Positions 25,445 to 33,890 of a DNA stretch of 64,000 nucleotides are shown here, in pieces; position 1 is the stretch's first letter, and the number at the start of each line of letters is the position of its first letter. The stretch comes from Dethiosulfovibrio russensis (GTDB lineage Bacteria > Synergistota > Synergistia > Synergistales > Dethiosulfovibrionaceae): positions 1 to 64,000 of the forward strand of contig NZ_JAKGUG010000012.1 of the NCBI RefSeq assembly GCF_021568855.1, given 5' to 3'. The notes beneath the pieces are model-generated. The model had not been told where the DNA came from, did not search any database, and saw only the letters and a program-made list of their open reading frames with translations. The position numbers were made by a program, and so were the translations under genes.

Positions 25445-26608
25445 ATGGCTGGATATTATCTAATGCCACCGGTAAACCTCATGGGAAGAGGGAGCCTTCA
25501 AAAGACCGGTTCCTGGATGGAGAAACTTGGCGGCAGGAAAGCTCTTATAGTGGCATCGATAGGGGAATACGGAGAGCTCCAGGGCTCCATGGTCCTGGAG
25601 GTCCTGAAGGCCCATGGTCTGGAAGGCGACGTATTCCCAGGTACGGGGCCGAACCCCACGGACGTGATGGTGGAAGAGGCGGTAGGCAGATATTTCGGAC
25701 AGAGATGCGACTGTCTCATCGCCGTCGGAGGCGGAAGCGCCATGGACTGCACAAAAGCAGCATCGGTATCCATCGGAAGGATAGACGAAAAATCCGGAAA
25801 AGGAAAAGACAGGAAAGACAGACCGCCTTTCATCGCCATCAACACCACCGCCGGAACCGGCAGCGAGGCAACCAGTTTCGCGGTCATAACGGACAGCGAA
25901 AACCACCGCAAGATAACCGTACAGGACTGGACCCTCATGCCGGACGTATCGATCAACGATCCGGACCTGATGCTATCCATGCCCCCGGGACTTACAGCCG
26001 CCACAGGGATGGACGCCCTCTCCCATGCAGTGGAGGCCTACGTTTCCACGGAGGCGTCGCTTTTTTCCGACGGCATAGCCCTTCAGGCAATAAGAACCAT
26101 ATTCCGCTGGCTCCCTATGGCGGTACGCTACGGAGACAGCATCGAGGCGAGAGAGGCCATGTGCAACGCAGCTTTCATGGCAGGGGTAGCCTTCAACAAC
26201 GCCGGTCTGGGCTATGTCCACGCCCTTTCCCATCCGATAAGCGCCATGTACGGAGCTCCTCACGGACTGGTAAACGCCATATTGCTTCCGGTAGTAGAGA
26301 GATACAATCTACCGGCAGCTGCCACCAAGATGGCCACAATGGGATCGGTGATAGACGAAGCCACCTACGACAGATACGGCATAGACCACTCCGGTTTCAG
26401 GACAGCGGAAAAAGCGGAAAAGGTAGTGGAGGCCATGGCCGATCTGGCGAAGGAGATAGGCATAACAGGTGGACTGTCCTCCCTGGGAGTTACCGAGAAT
26501 TCCATAGACGATCTGGCTTTAGCCGCCTCGAAGGAGGCCATCGGGATCAACAACCCCCGCAAGGGGGTCCTACAGGAGATAAAGGAGCTCTATATTCAGG
26601 CTCTTTAA
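25445..26608 (+). CDS. Iron-containing (type III) alcohol dehydrogenase
   Basis: 387 aa. It has the NAD-binding motif GGGSAMDCTKA, the family signature around TAATGMDALSHAVEAYVS and the metal-binding histidines in HALSHPISAMYGAPHGLVNA. Enzymes of this family interconvert alcohols and aldehydes in fermentation (1,3-propanediol, butanol and lactaldehyde types). The fold is secure, the substrate is not. ATG 25445 is seven bases after a weak GGGAAG. It is monocistronic, closed by a perfect palindromic terminator. Confidence 0.9.
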   Translation: MAGYYLMPPVNLMGRGSLQKTGSWMEKLGGRKALIVASIGEYGELQGSMVLEVLKAHGLEGDVFPGTGPNPTDVMVEEAVGRYFGQRCDCLIAVGGGSAMDCTKAASVSIGRIDEKSGKGKDRKDRPPFIAINTTAGTGSEATSFAVITDSENHRKITVQDWTLMPDVSINDPDLMLSMPPGLTAATGMDALSHAVEAYVSTEASLFSDGIALQAIRTIFRWLPMAVRYGDSIEAREAMCNAAFMAGVAFNNAGLGYVHALSHPISAMYGAPHGLVNAILLPVVERYNLPAAATKMATMGSVIDEATYDRYGIDHSGFRTAEKAEKVVEAMADLAKEIGITGGLSSLGVTENSIDDLALAASKEAIGINNPRKGVLQEIKELYIQAL

Positions 26609-26623
26609 GGAATCAAGCGCCCC

Positions 26624-26665
26624 CCAAAGAAGGCGCCGCCTCTCGAGAGGCGGCGCCTTCTTTGG
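26624..26665. terminator. Perfect 42-base palindrome, bidirectional terminator
   Basis: Two 21-base arms without a mismatch, centred on TCTCGAGA between 26644 and 26645, with GGCGCCGCC arms and outer CCAAAGAA/TTCTTTGG. There is no T-run beyond the stem; the T-rich part is the outer arm itself. It separates the dehydrogenase from the folate genes. Confidence 0.75.
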
Positions 26666-26723
26666 TAGAATGGAGTCTCCATCGGCACATGCCGACGAGA
26701 AGAAAGATAACGGAGGAGATCTC

Positions 26724-27089
26724 ATGCTGCTAAGAAAGGAATTCACATTCGACGCCGCCCACAGGCTCGAGAGATACAGGGGAAAATGCGAAGCCCTTCA
26801 CGGCCACACCTATAGATTAGCCGTCACACTGGACGGACATAGCGACGACGAGGACATGGTTTTCGACTTCACCGAGCTGAAAAGGATCGTTTCGGAAAAG
26901 GTCCTGACCGAGCTGGACCACGCCTATTTAAACGACGTCATGGATCAGCCGACGGCGGAGAACATAGCCTTATGGGTATGGAGAAAACTGGAAGAATCGG
27001 TCAAAAGACCGAACTGCGAGCTACACTCCGTGCAGATCTGGGAGACCGCGACAAGCTCCGTGATAGTTTTCCGAGAGGACGTGGAGTAA
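26724..27089 (+). CDS. 6-pyruvoyltetrahydropterin synthase-like protein with dual PTPS-I/III motif
   Basis: 121 aa T-fold enzyme. Zinc ligands are His13, His26 and His28. The active-site segment reads CEALHGH: Cys22 satisfies the QueD-type C-x3-HGH motif and Glu23 the PTPS-III-type E-x2-HGH motif. Proteins with both are known to be able to replace FolB by cleaving dihydroneopterin triphosphate-derived substrate to 6-hydroxymethyldihydropterin, as well as to act in queuosine synthesis. Placement two bases before folP and close to folK-folE2 favours a folate role. ATG 26724 has GGAG at a good distance. Confidence 0.85.
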   Translation: MLLRKEFTFDAAHRLERYRGKCEALHGHTYRLAVTLDGHSDDEDMVFDFTELKRIVSEKVLTELDHAYLNDVMDQPTAENIALWVWRKLEESVKRPNCELHSVQIWETATSSVIVFREDVE

Positions 27090-27091
27090 CC

Positions 27092-28312
27092 ATGACGACC
27101 TGGTTTCACCGTTTCAGGTCGACGGCGGAGCTGAAGAAAACTCTGGAGGAGATAGGCTGCGACCCGGGGGCACTACCCTATTTCAACGACAAGAGAGATC
27201 TGACGGCCCTCAGGATATCCGACGTAGACACCAGAGCGGCCAACGCACTCAAACAGGAGATGCTCTCCCGTGGTGGAGACGTGGCAGTCCATCGTCACGC
27301 CATAGACAGAGGAGTAGAACGCTGCGATTGTCTCCTGTTCGGGACGGACAAACAGATAGCCCATCTTGCGGAAAAGCTGGTCGTCATGCCCTACTGGGGA
27401 CTGGATCAGGTCCGAAAGGAGATACTGGATGCCATGGCGGGAAAGAGGAAGAGAAGGCGTCTTCTGACCCTGCCGGGAAACAAAGTACTCCAGCTCGGCG
27501 ACAGGACTAAGCTCATGGCCATAGTGAACCTCACGGAGGACTCCTTTTTCTCCAAGAGCAGGGCCGGTTCGACCTCGGAATGTCTGAAAAGGGTGGAGAC
27601 CATGATCGAGGACGGGGCGGACATGCTGGATCTAGGAGCCGAGTCCACCAGACCGGGCTCGCTGCCTGCGGAGGCCGAAACGGAGATAAGTCGACTGGTC
27701 CCGACGGTGGAATCCATCAGGAAGGAATTCCCCCATCTTCCCATATCGATAGATACCACCAAGTCGGAGGTAGCCCGGGCCTGCGTCGATGCCGGAGCGG
27801 ACATACTGAACGACATATCTGGACTGGGATTCGATCCGGAGCTAGCCTCCGTGGCGGCGACCTCCGGGACTCCGCTGGTGATAATGCACATGAAAGGGGT
27901 CCCCAGGACAATGCAGCGGGAACCCCATTATGGCTGTCTCCAGAAGGAGATATGCGATTACTTTCGAGAGAGGACGAAGCTGGCTAATAAAGCCGGAGTT
28001 CCAGAGGGCCAGATAATCCTGGACCCCGGAATAGGCTTCGGAAAGACGGCATCCCATAACCTCGATCTGCTCTCCCACAACGAATTCTTCCGATCGCTGG
28101 GGTCCCCGATTCTCATAGGCCATTCCCGAAAAAGCGTATTCGGAGCTGTCCTCAAGGGGGCTCCCACGGAAGAGAGACTGGAAGCCACCCTGGCCGGGAC
28201 AGCTCTCTGCGCTTGGCAGGGAGTGGAGATCATCAGGGTACACGACGTCAAGGCCAACCGTCGCGTGCTGGACACGATAGAGGCGATGAAAGACCCGGAT
28301 AGGGTCGACTGA
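27092..28312 (+). CDS. folP: Dihydropteroate synthase with N-terminal extension
   Basis: 406 aa, about 130 longer than the classical enzyme. The extra N-terminal domain (residues 1-130) is of unknown role, followed by the TIM-barrel DHPS: MAIVNLTEDSFF, DLGAESTRPGS, SIDTTKSEVARACVDAGADILNDISG, MHMKG, ILDPGIGFGKT and GHSRKS. The usual TPDSFSDGG loop is altered to TEDSFFSKS. It makes dihydropteroate from hydroxymethyldihydropterin diphosphate and p-aminobenzoate. ATG 27092 follows GGAG two bases after the PTPS stop. The stop TGA abuts the stop of the convergent folK-folE2 gene. Confidence 0.92.
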   Translation: MTTWFHRFRSTAELKKTLEEIGCDPGALPYFNDKRDLTALRISDVDTRAANALKQEMLSRGGDVAVHRHAIDRGVERCDCLLFGTDKQIAHLAEKLVVMPYWGLDQVRKEILDAMAGKRKRRRLLTLPGNKVLQLGDRTKLMAIVNLTEDSFFSKSRAGSTSECLKRVETMIEDGADMLDLGAESTRPGSLPAEAETEISRLVPTVESIRKEFPHLPISIDTTKSEVARACVDAGADILNDISGLGFDPELASVAATSGTPLVIMHMKGVPRTMQREPHYGCLQKEICDYFRERTKLANKAGVPEGQIILDPGIGFGKTASHNLDLLSHNEFFRSLGSPILIGHSRKSVFGAVLKGAPTEERLEATLAGTALCAWQGVEIIRVHDVKANRRVLDTIEAMKDPDRVD

Positions 28313-29770
28313 TCAGATATCTCCGAAGAGCCAGCCCTCCAAGGTGATCGGCCTGCCGGGACGAAGCCCCTCCATTTCCCTTCTCAGGTCGCCGAGGAGG
28401 GCCGCTCTCTCCGCGAAGGCGTTGTGTCGGTGGATACTCTCGAAGTTCTCCTGTCTGGCTAGGACGAAAACCCCGTCGGGAAGGTCGGGAGAGACCTCCA
28501 CCACGTTTCGTAGCATTTCCCTCACGACGTCCTCAACGAATCGAGGATTGCTGTGAGCCTTGTTGACAACGAAAAACTCGTCCGGTCTTTTGAGAAGCTC
28601 GTATATCTCGGAACTCATGGACGCCTCGGCCAGGTGGACCAGGTTCTCCGCCCTTATGGTACCGGCACCACCGATCATCAATGTGGCCCGTCCCCTCTGG
28701 TTGTGGGACGCCAGGGGCAACACGTCTACGATACGCTCCGCCTCTTCCTCGCCATATCCCTGGGATATCAACAATCCCTTGGAATGGGCGCGGACCATGT
28801 CCTGGGCGCAGGGACAGACGGTCAAACCGTCCACCTCCACCCCTGATATCGTTCGGCATACGTTTCCGTCGCAGGCGGATATCCCTATAAAATTGTAGAT
28901 CTCCTGGGTCGTCTTTCCCGATATGGGCGCGTGCTTTTTCAGTGGGAAATGGGCCTTTATCCGGACCTCCGATCTAAGAGCCTCCTGCCGCTCCATCACA
29001 GACGAGGCCAGACGCTCCGCCATGGTCTCTATGTCGGGAGCGACGGAACCGGCGGCGTCCTCCGCCGCCTGCTCCAATATCTCGCTGAAACGGGACATAT
29101 GGACGCCGGCCCTTGCCCCGTCAAGATCCACGAACAGATCCATGGTCGCATAGAAAAGGGAGACCTTCCCCTCCGTCTCGAGACGTATTATCCTCTCCAG
29201 GCCGGTCACACCGACCCGCCCCAAAAACAGAGGGACCTCGGGGACACCTTTCTGCACATCCCTATCAAGGGAAAATCGAAGAGATCTCTCCACCTTGGTG
29301 ACCCCTTGGGCATCCACCAGACCCCTTAGATCGGAGATGGTCTTCCCTAGGACGGGGTGGACCAGGTCGGGGGCAATCTCGGCGAGAGGGACCAACACGA
29401 AAGCCCTCTCCTGCATCCTGGGATGGGGAACGGTCAGTTTATCTTCTCCCAAGACCAGATCGTCGTACATTATCAGGTCGACGTCTATAGGTCTCGGTCC
29501 GTTCCTGAAGTTGACGGTTCTTCCCATCCGCTGTTCGATCCATTTCGCCAGATGGAGGACCTCCATCGGAGACAGGTCCGTTAGGATCTCGCAGGCACCG
29601 TTGAGAAAGAGGGGTTGATCCTCGTATCCGATCGGCTCGGTCTCGTAGAACGACGAGACCGCCACGACCTCCACCTTGCCCTGAAGATATTGAAGCGCCT
29701 GTAGTATATTGCCCTGACGGTCGCCCAGATTGGCTCCCAGGGCCAGAAAAACCCTGTGTTTGCGATTCAT
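28313..29770 (-). CDS. Fusion protein: FolK (HPPK) and FolE2 (GTP cyclohydrolase IB)
   Basis: 485 aa in two domains. Residues 1-165 are 6-hydroxymethyl-7,8-dihydropterin pyrophosphokinase (LALGANLGDRQGNI, the NFRNGPRPIDVDLIMYDD signature, VPHPRMQERAFVLVPLAEI). Residues about 185-485 are the FolE2/MptA-type GTP cyclohydrolase (GVHMSRFSE, VCPCAQDMVRAHSKGLLI, ASHNQRGRATLMI). One polypeptide thus carries the first and a later step of folate synthesis; with the dual-motif PTPS and FolP the cluster covers GTP to dihydropteroate without FolE or FolB. ATG 29770 has AGGAGG at seven bases. Confidence 0.93.
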   Translation of the reverse strand: MNRKHRVFLALGANLGDRQGNILQALQYLQGKVEVVAVSSFYETEPIGYEDQPLFLNGACEILTDLSPMEVLHLAKWIEQRMGRTVNFRNGPRPIDVDLIMYDDLVLGEDKLTVPHPRMQERAFVLVPLAEIAPDLVHPVLGKTISDLRGLVDAQGVTKVERSLRFSLDRDVQKGVPEVPLFLGRVGVTGLERIIRLETEGKVSLFYATMDLFVDLDGARAGVHMSRFSEILEQAAEDAAGSVAPDIETMAERLASSVMERQEALRSEVRIKAHFPLKKHAPISGKTTQEIYNFIGISACDGNVCRTISGVEVDGLTVCPCAQDMVRAHSKGLLISQGYGEEEAERIVDVLPLASHNQRGRATLMIGGAGTIRAENLVHLAEASMSSEIYELLKRPDEFFVVNKAHSNPRFVEDVVREMLRNVVEVSPDLPDGVFVLARQENFESIHRHNAFAERAALLGDLRREMEGLRPGRPITLEGWLFGDI

Positions 29771-29840
29771 CTTTGGACCTCCTAGTCGTAATCGCTGATA
29801 CTCACGTTGGGGATAATTGTAACAGAAGGGAGAGGGACTG

Positions 29841-30959
29841 ATGACCATCGTATCTTTCAGAAAATGCAGTTCCTACGAAGGTATAAAGGACGTAATAGCT
29901 CGAACGATAGACGATCTGGGAGGGATGAGGCGATTCGTTTCCCCCGGCGATTCTGTGCTCATAAAGCCGAATATGCTGGGAGCCTACTCTCCGGACAGGG
30001 CCGTAACCACCCATCCGTCCATGGTGAAAGCAATGACGGAAATGATATTGGACTGCGGAGGCAAACCGACCATAGCAGACAGCCCCGGCATAGAGAAATT
30101 CTCCAAGGTAGCGGAGAAAACCGGCATAGCCCAGGTAGGCAAAATATTGGGGGTTCCCGTCGTGCCTCTCGGCGACTCCCGGCCTGTTCCAGGCAAAAGG
30201 GACGATCGTTTCAGGGGGCTCGAGATCTCAGCCCTGGCATTGGAATCGGACAGAATAATAAACCTTCCTAAGCTGAAAACCCACTGTCAGATGACCTTGA
30301 CCATGGGGGTTAAAAACCTGTTCGGAACGGTGGTGGCCCAGAGAAAGGCGGCCTGGCACTACAGAGTCGGACTGGATAGAGAGAACTTCGCCCGGCTGCT
30401 TTTGGAGATATGGACGACATTGCGCCCCGGCTTGACCGTAATGGACGGGGTGATCGGCATGGAGGGCAGAGGTCCGTCCAACGGATCGCCAAGACGGTTC
30501 GGCACTGTGGTGGCCTCGGACAACGCTCTGTCCATGGATCTTGTAACGGCCGAGCTAATGTCCTTGGACCGATCGAATTTTCCTCTGAGAAAGGCGGCCG
30601 AGACGGCTGGCATGGTCCCGAAAAACATACGGATAAAGGGAGATCCCATCACAGGGGAAACCTTCGAAAAGGTTCAACTTCCTCCGCCCGACTCGCTGAG
30701 GCTTCTGCCCTCCTGGATGGACCGTTTCGGAAGGGAGCTCCTGGCGGCCAAGCCGGAGCAGGACCGAGAAAGCTGTATCCTATGCGGTAGATGTGTGGAG
30801 ATATGTCCCGCCGACGCCATAACCATGAGAGGTAGCCACCTGGTCTTCGACTACGGAAAGTGCATAAGGTGCTACTGCTGCCATGAGATGTGTCCCGCCG
30901 ACGCCATAAGACTGAGACAGAATATCCTCCTAAGAGGTCTGGAAGTCCTGGGTCGCTAG
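29841..30959 (+). CDS. DUF362 protein with C-terminal two-[4Fe-4S] ferredoxin domain
   Basis: 372 aa. Residues 1-290 are a DUF362 domain (SVLIKPNMLG, NLPKLKTHCQMTLTMGVKNLFGT). The C-terminal ~60 residues hold two ferredoxin motifs, CILCGRCVEICP and CIRCYCCHEMCP. Such proteins are common in anaerobes. They may act as electron carriers for a specific partner, but no reaction is established. It is divergent from folK-folE2; ATG 29841 follows GGGAGAGG. Confidence 0.88.
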   Translation: MTIVSFRKCSSYEGIKDVIARTIDDLGGMRRFVSPGDSVLIKPNMLGAYSPDRAVTTHPSMVKAMTEMILDCGGKPTIADSPGIEKFSKVAEKTGIAQVGKILGVPVVPLGDSRPVPGKRDDRFRGLEISALALESDRIINLPKLKTHCQMTLTMGVKNLFGTVVAQRKAAWHYRVGLDRENFARLLLEIWTTLRPGLTVMDGVIGMEGRGPSNGSPRRFGTVVASDNALSMDLVTAELMSLDRSNFPLRKAAETAGMVPKNIRIKGDPITGETFEKVQLPPPDSLRLLPSWMDRFGRELLAAKPEQDRESCILCGRCVEICPADAITMRGSHLVFDYGKCIRCYCCHEMCPADAIRLRQNILLRGLEVLGR

Positions 30960-31035
30960 AACCATTTGCACCTGAACGGCATAATCCTGTAATATGAGTC
31001 TGAAAAGACAGCCCACCGCCCAAGGAGGCACTGAG

Positions 31036-32079
31036 ATGCCCCAACCCTCGGAAAGCTTTCACGAGACAAAGGAAAAGATAAAGAAATCCGTCGAGGAGAT
31101 GCGTCGGTCTCAGCTCACCGCTACCCTTGAAAAGCTGGCGAACCGATCTCCTAGGGTACCGGAGATATCGACAGTAGAGATATGGCCCGAGGGAGATCAG
31201 GAAATCGGAAGAAAATACGTGGTCGTCAAGTGCGCCTATAGGACGAGGACTTCCGGAGGAGCTACCGGGCTGGTCGTCTTCCTCGCCGACGAGACCCTGG
31301 GAGAACCGGAGCTTCTGTGCCTCTGGACAGGCTACGGAGGCGGACTGGGAGAGGCGGACATAGACGCTTCATGGCAGGCCCTGGCCATCCTCATGGAGAG
31401 GCTCGAGGCCCCTCAGGACAAGCTGCTCCACGAAAAGACCATGGAGACATTAAAAAAACGGCTGTCTCCTCCTACTGTCAACCGTATGGCATCCGACGAT
31501 GAGGACAGACGAAGACAGGTCATGGAGGACCTCCAGCACGAACTGGAACGGGAGCTAGGGCTGAGTCTGGAGATGAAGTTCGGAATAGAGAAGGCCACTG
31601 GGGAGGACCTCGGCAAATTCAGAGAGAGTAGAGAGGAAAAGAGAGAGAAAAAAGAGGAAAAATCCAGAACGGACTCCGCCGAGATAGACCATCTGACTCT
31701 GCTGTGCGGCGTAGTGGTGGATCCGGTCAGAGGTGAGCCGGTCTCGACCCTTCGACCAGGCGACACTATATACGTCAACATAAAGGACGGCTCCGCCATA
31801 GCTCACGCCCTAAGACAGGTGATGACGAAGGGGAACATCGACAAGATCCCTGTAACGCTTCTCTCGACGAAAACTACCGAGACCGGCAACGTCGAACTCA
31901 AGGTCGAGCTGTCGGACGGAATATACGGTAAGGCTCTGGCGGGAGAAAGCTACAAAATATCGGTATTAAGGGAGGACAGCTCACCGAGGATAATCGGGTT
32001 GTCGTTTTATCAGATGCTGTTCGCTCTGACGATGGCGGGACTGCTGATGATAATAGCGGTGCATCTGCTCATCGACTGA
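31036..32079 (+). CDS. Tail-anchored protein of unknown function
   Basis: 347 aa, soluble N-terminal region, a strongly charged linker near residues 190-215 (REEKREKKEEKSR), a beta-rich domain (TLLCGVVVDPVRGEPVSTLRPGD), and one C-terminal membrane helix (about 324-344). It would face the cytoplasm. The family is not recognised. ATG 31036 has AAGGAGG at seven bases. It is followed by a GntR regulator 28 bases later, probably co-transcribed. Confidence 0.7.
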   Translation: MPQPSESFHETKEKIKKSVEEMRRSQLTATLEKLANRSPRVPEISTVEIWPEGDQEIGRKYVVVKCAYRTRTSGGATGLVVFLADETLGEPELLCLWTGYGGGLGEADIDASWQALAILMERLEAPQDKLLHEKTMETLKKRLSPPTVNRMASDDEDRRRQVMEDLQHELERELGLSLEMKFGIEKATGEDLGKFRESREEKREKKEEKSRTDSAEIDHLTLLCGVVVDPVRGEPVSTLRPGDTIYVNIKDGSAIAHALRQVMTKGNIDKIPVTLLSTKTTETGNVELKVELSDGIYGKALAGESYKISVLREDSSPRIIGLSFYQMLFALTMAGLLMIIAVHLLID

Positions 32080-32107
32080 CATCAGAATGGGAGACGGGGA
32101 GAAGAAG

Positions 32108-32800
32108 ATGGAGAGAAAAAAGCTGAAAGCGGACGAAAAAGCGTTTCACATGGTCATCGACAGGATCATCGCTCACAGGATACGCCCGGGAGACAAGATC
32201 TACGAACCGGACCTGGCGGAAGGGCTTCAACTAAGCAGGACCCCAGTAAGGCACGCCCTCAGCCGTCTCGTGGCCGAGGGCGTCCTCGAGAAGACCAGGG
32301 GAAAAAGAGGCTACACCCTGCCGATACTGACCCAGCAGGACATGGAGGATGTATTCGACGTCAGATCATGCCTGGAGGGCAAGGCAGCCTACCTAGCAGC
32401 ACGAAGGAGGACCTCCGAGGACCTCTCTTACCTCAGAGAACTCAACGAAAGAGAGCGATCCCTCTACCATCTGGGACAGAGAAAGGAAGAGTACGCAGAG
32501 GTAAACGAACTCTTCCACTCTAAGATCGTCGATATATCCAGAAACGAATATATATCCCGTTACTTCCGCCAGGCATACTGGCGTTCCTCGCTGTACACCT
32601 TCCATTTCGGGCTCTTCTACAACACCGACATGATGGGCTCGGAACAGTCCTTTTCCGATAAAGGACACCACACATATAGAGAGCACAGGAAAATAATAGA
32701 CGCGGTAGACTCCGGCGACTCCTCCCTTGCCAGAGAGCTGATGGAGGACCACATCCACAACACCATCAGGAGAAGAGGACTGCAGGTCTCCCCTCAATAG
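32108..32800 (+). CDS. GntR-family (FadR/FCD-type) transcriptional regulator
   Basis: 230 aa. The N-terminal winged helix (residues 10-75) has LAEGLQLSRTPVRHALSRLVAEGVLEKTRGKRGY. The C-terminal FCD domain has metal-type residues in LFHSKIV and THREH-like HTYREHRKIIDAV, which commonly bind organic acids. ATG 32108 follows GGGGAG. Its target is unknown; carboxylate-metabolism genes lie 6 kb away. Its end overlaps the convergent M23 gene by seven bases. Confidence 0.88.
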   Translation: MERKKLKADEKAFHMVIDRIIAHRIRPGDKIYEPDLAEGLQLSRTPVRHALSRLVAEGVLEKTRGKRGYTLPILTQQDMEDVFDVRSCLEGKAAYLAARRRTSEDLSYLRELNERERSLYHLGQRKEEYAEVNELFHSKIVDISRNEYISRYFRQAYWRSSLYTFHFGLFYNTDMMGSEQSFSDKGHHTYREHRKIIDAVDSGDSSLARELMEDHIHNTIRRRGLQVSPQ

Positions 32801-33744
32801 GGGAAGGCCATCCTGCCGGACAGATTGGACTCGGTCAGTCGTTCCAGATCCCTCTCCACCAAGATCGTGGGATCGACCATGCGACCACCGACCGATACAC
32901 CGAAATGAAGATGAGGACCGGTCACCCTTCCGGATCGGCCGGTCTTACCTATCACCTCACCGGATCGAACGAACTGCCCCTCCCTCACATCGATCTCGGA
33001 CAGATGAAAATACATCGACACCACCGACCCCCCATGGTCGACATAGATCGACTTGCCCGCGTAATAATGATCTCCGGTGAGGACGACCCGTCCAGACGAC
33101 GCGGACTTTACAGGAGTTCCCACCGAAGCGCGATAATCCACCCCTCCATGACGGCTCCTAGGGATGCCGTTGTAGATCCGTCTTTTCCCATATACGCTGG
33201 TGACAATTCCCGAGACGGGACGAACCATCGGCAAGGACCAGTACAACTCGGGAGAATGGGCTCTCAATACCTTCCTGACGGCCTTTCTCTCTCTGGCTAT
33301 CCTGTCGCGCTCCGAGCCGGGGGGATTCACCATGGCGGGGGGAACCGAAAGCCTCTCGGCAGGGTATGATTTTGAAATAACGTCTATCTTCCACCGAGAC
33401 ATGTAGTTGACCCCTTTCGACCTCACCCATATCTTAACCACATCTCCCTTGGCAGACGATCTGGCGACATCTGTTCCCAAAAGAGCGACCCCCTTCGAAA
33501 CTCCTCCCTCCGCAACGGACAGCGACATGGGGTAATTCCTACCCCTCCAGGATAAAGTACTTTTCTCCACGTCCCCACTTACAGTCAGAGAAACCACGAA
33601 AGGCTCTCCCAAAGACACCTTATCGGGAGCATCGAAAGAGACCTCCAATGCCGAAGCACCGGATATCGTCCATAGAGAAAGCAAAACGGACAGAGAAAAC
33701 TTCAGTCCCGTCCTCATCCGTCCGAACCCAGTTGAAAGCGACAC
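32794..33744 (-). CDS. Exported M23-family (LytM) peptidase
   Basis: 316 aa. GTG 33744 has AAGGAG at eight bases and begins a signal peptide (LKFSLSVLLSLWTISGASA). The C-terminal domain (about 190-300) carries the M23 zinc site: HGGVDYRA (first His and Asp), the HGG region VDHGGSVVSMYFHLS, and the closing HLHFGV. It should cut peptidoglycan cross-links or act in envelope maintenance. The middle part is beta-rich, without recognised motifs. It is divergent from the chemoreceptor. Confidence 0.9.
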   Translation of the reverse strand: MSLSTGFGRMRTGLKFSLSVLLSLWTISGASALEVSFDAPDKVSLGEPFVVSLTVSGDVEKSTLSWRGRNYPMSLSVAEGGVSKGVALLGTDVARSSAKGDVVKIWVRSKGVNYMSRWKIDVISKSYPAERLSVPPAMVNPPGSERDRIARERKAVRKVLRAHSPELYWSLPMVRPVSGIVTSVYGKRRIYNGIPRSRHGGVDYRASVGTPVKSASSGRVVLTGDHYYAGKSIYVDHGGSVVSMYFHLSEIDVREGQFVRSGEVIGKTGRSGRVTGPHLHFGVSVGGRMVDPTILVERDLERLTESNLSGRMAFPY

Positions 33745-33840
33745 GAAACCAACTCCTTCCTAGAATCAGTCCATTATACCGGCAACGCCGGGACGGCGAG
33801 GATAACATAATTGAAAAACTAGACTGTATATAGGTAATAT

Positions 33841-33849
33841 TGATATAAT
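33841..33849 (+). promoter_or_regulatory. Extended -10 promoter of the chemoreceptor gene
   Basis: TG-A-TATAAT (33841-33849), a perfect extended -10, 42 bases before the start codon. No convincing -35 or flagellar sigma-28 site was found. Confidence 0.5.
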
Positions 33850-33890
33850 AACCTTGGGGTAGAAACACATAGACGATTGGAGGGGATCAC

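Noticed and set aside
25705-26733. 342-codon frame overlapping the iron-containing dehydrogenase and the palindromic terminator
   Set aside because: It is the +2 shadow of the dehydrogenase, very rich in Arg, Gly and His, and reads through the terminator palindrome.
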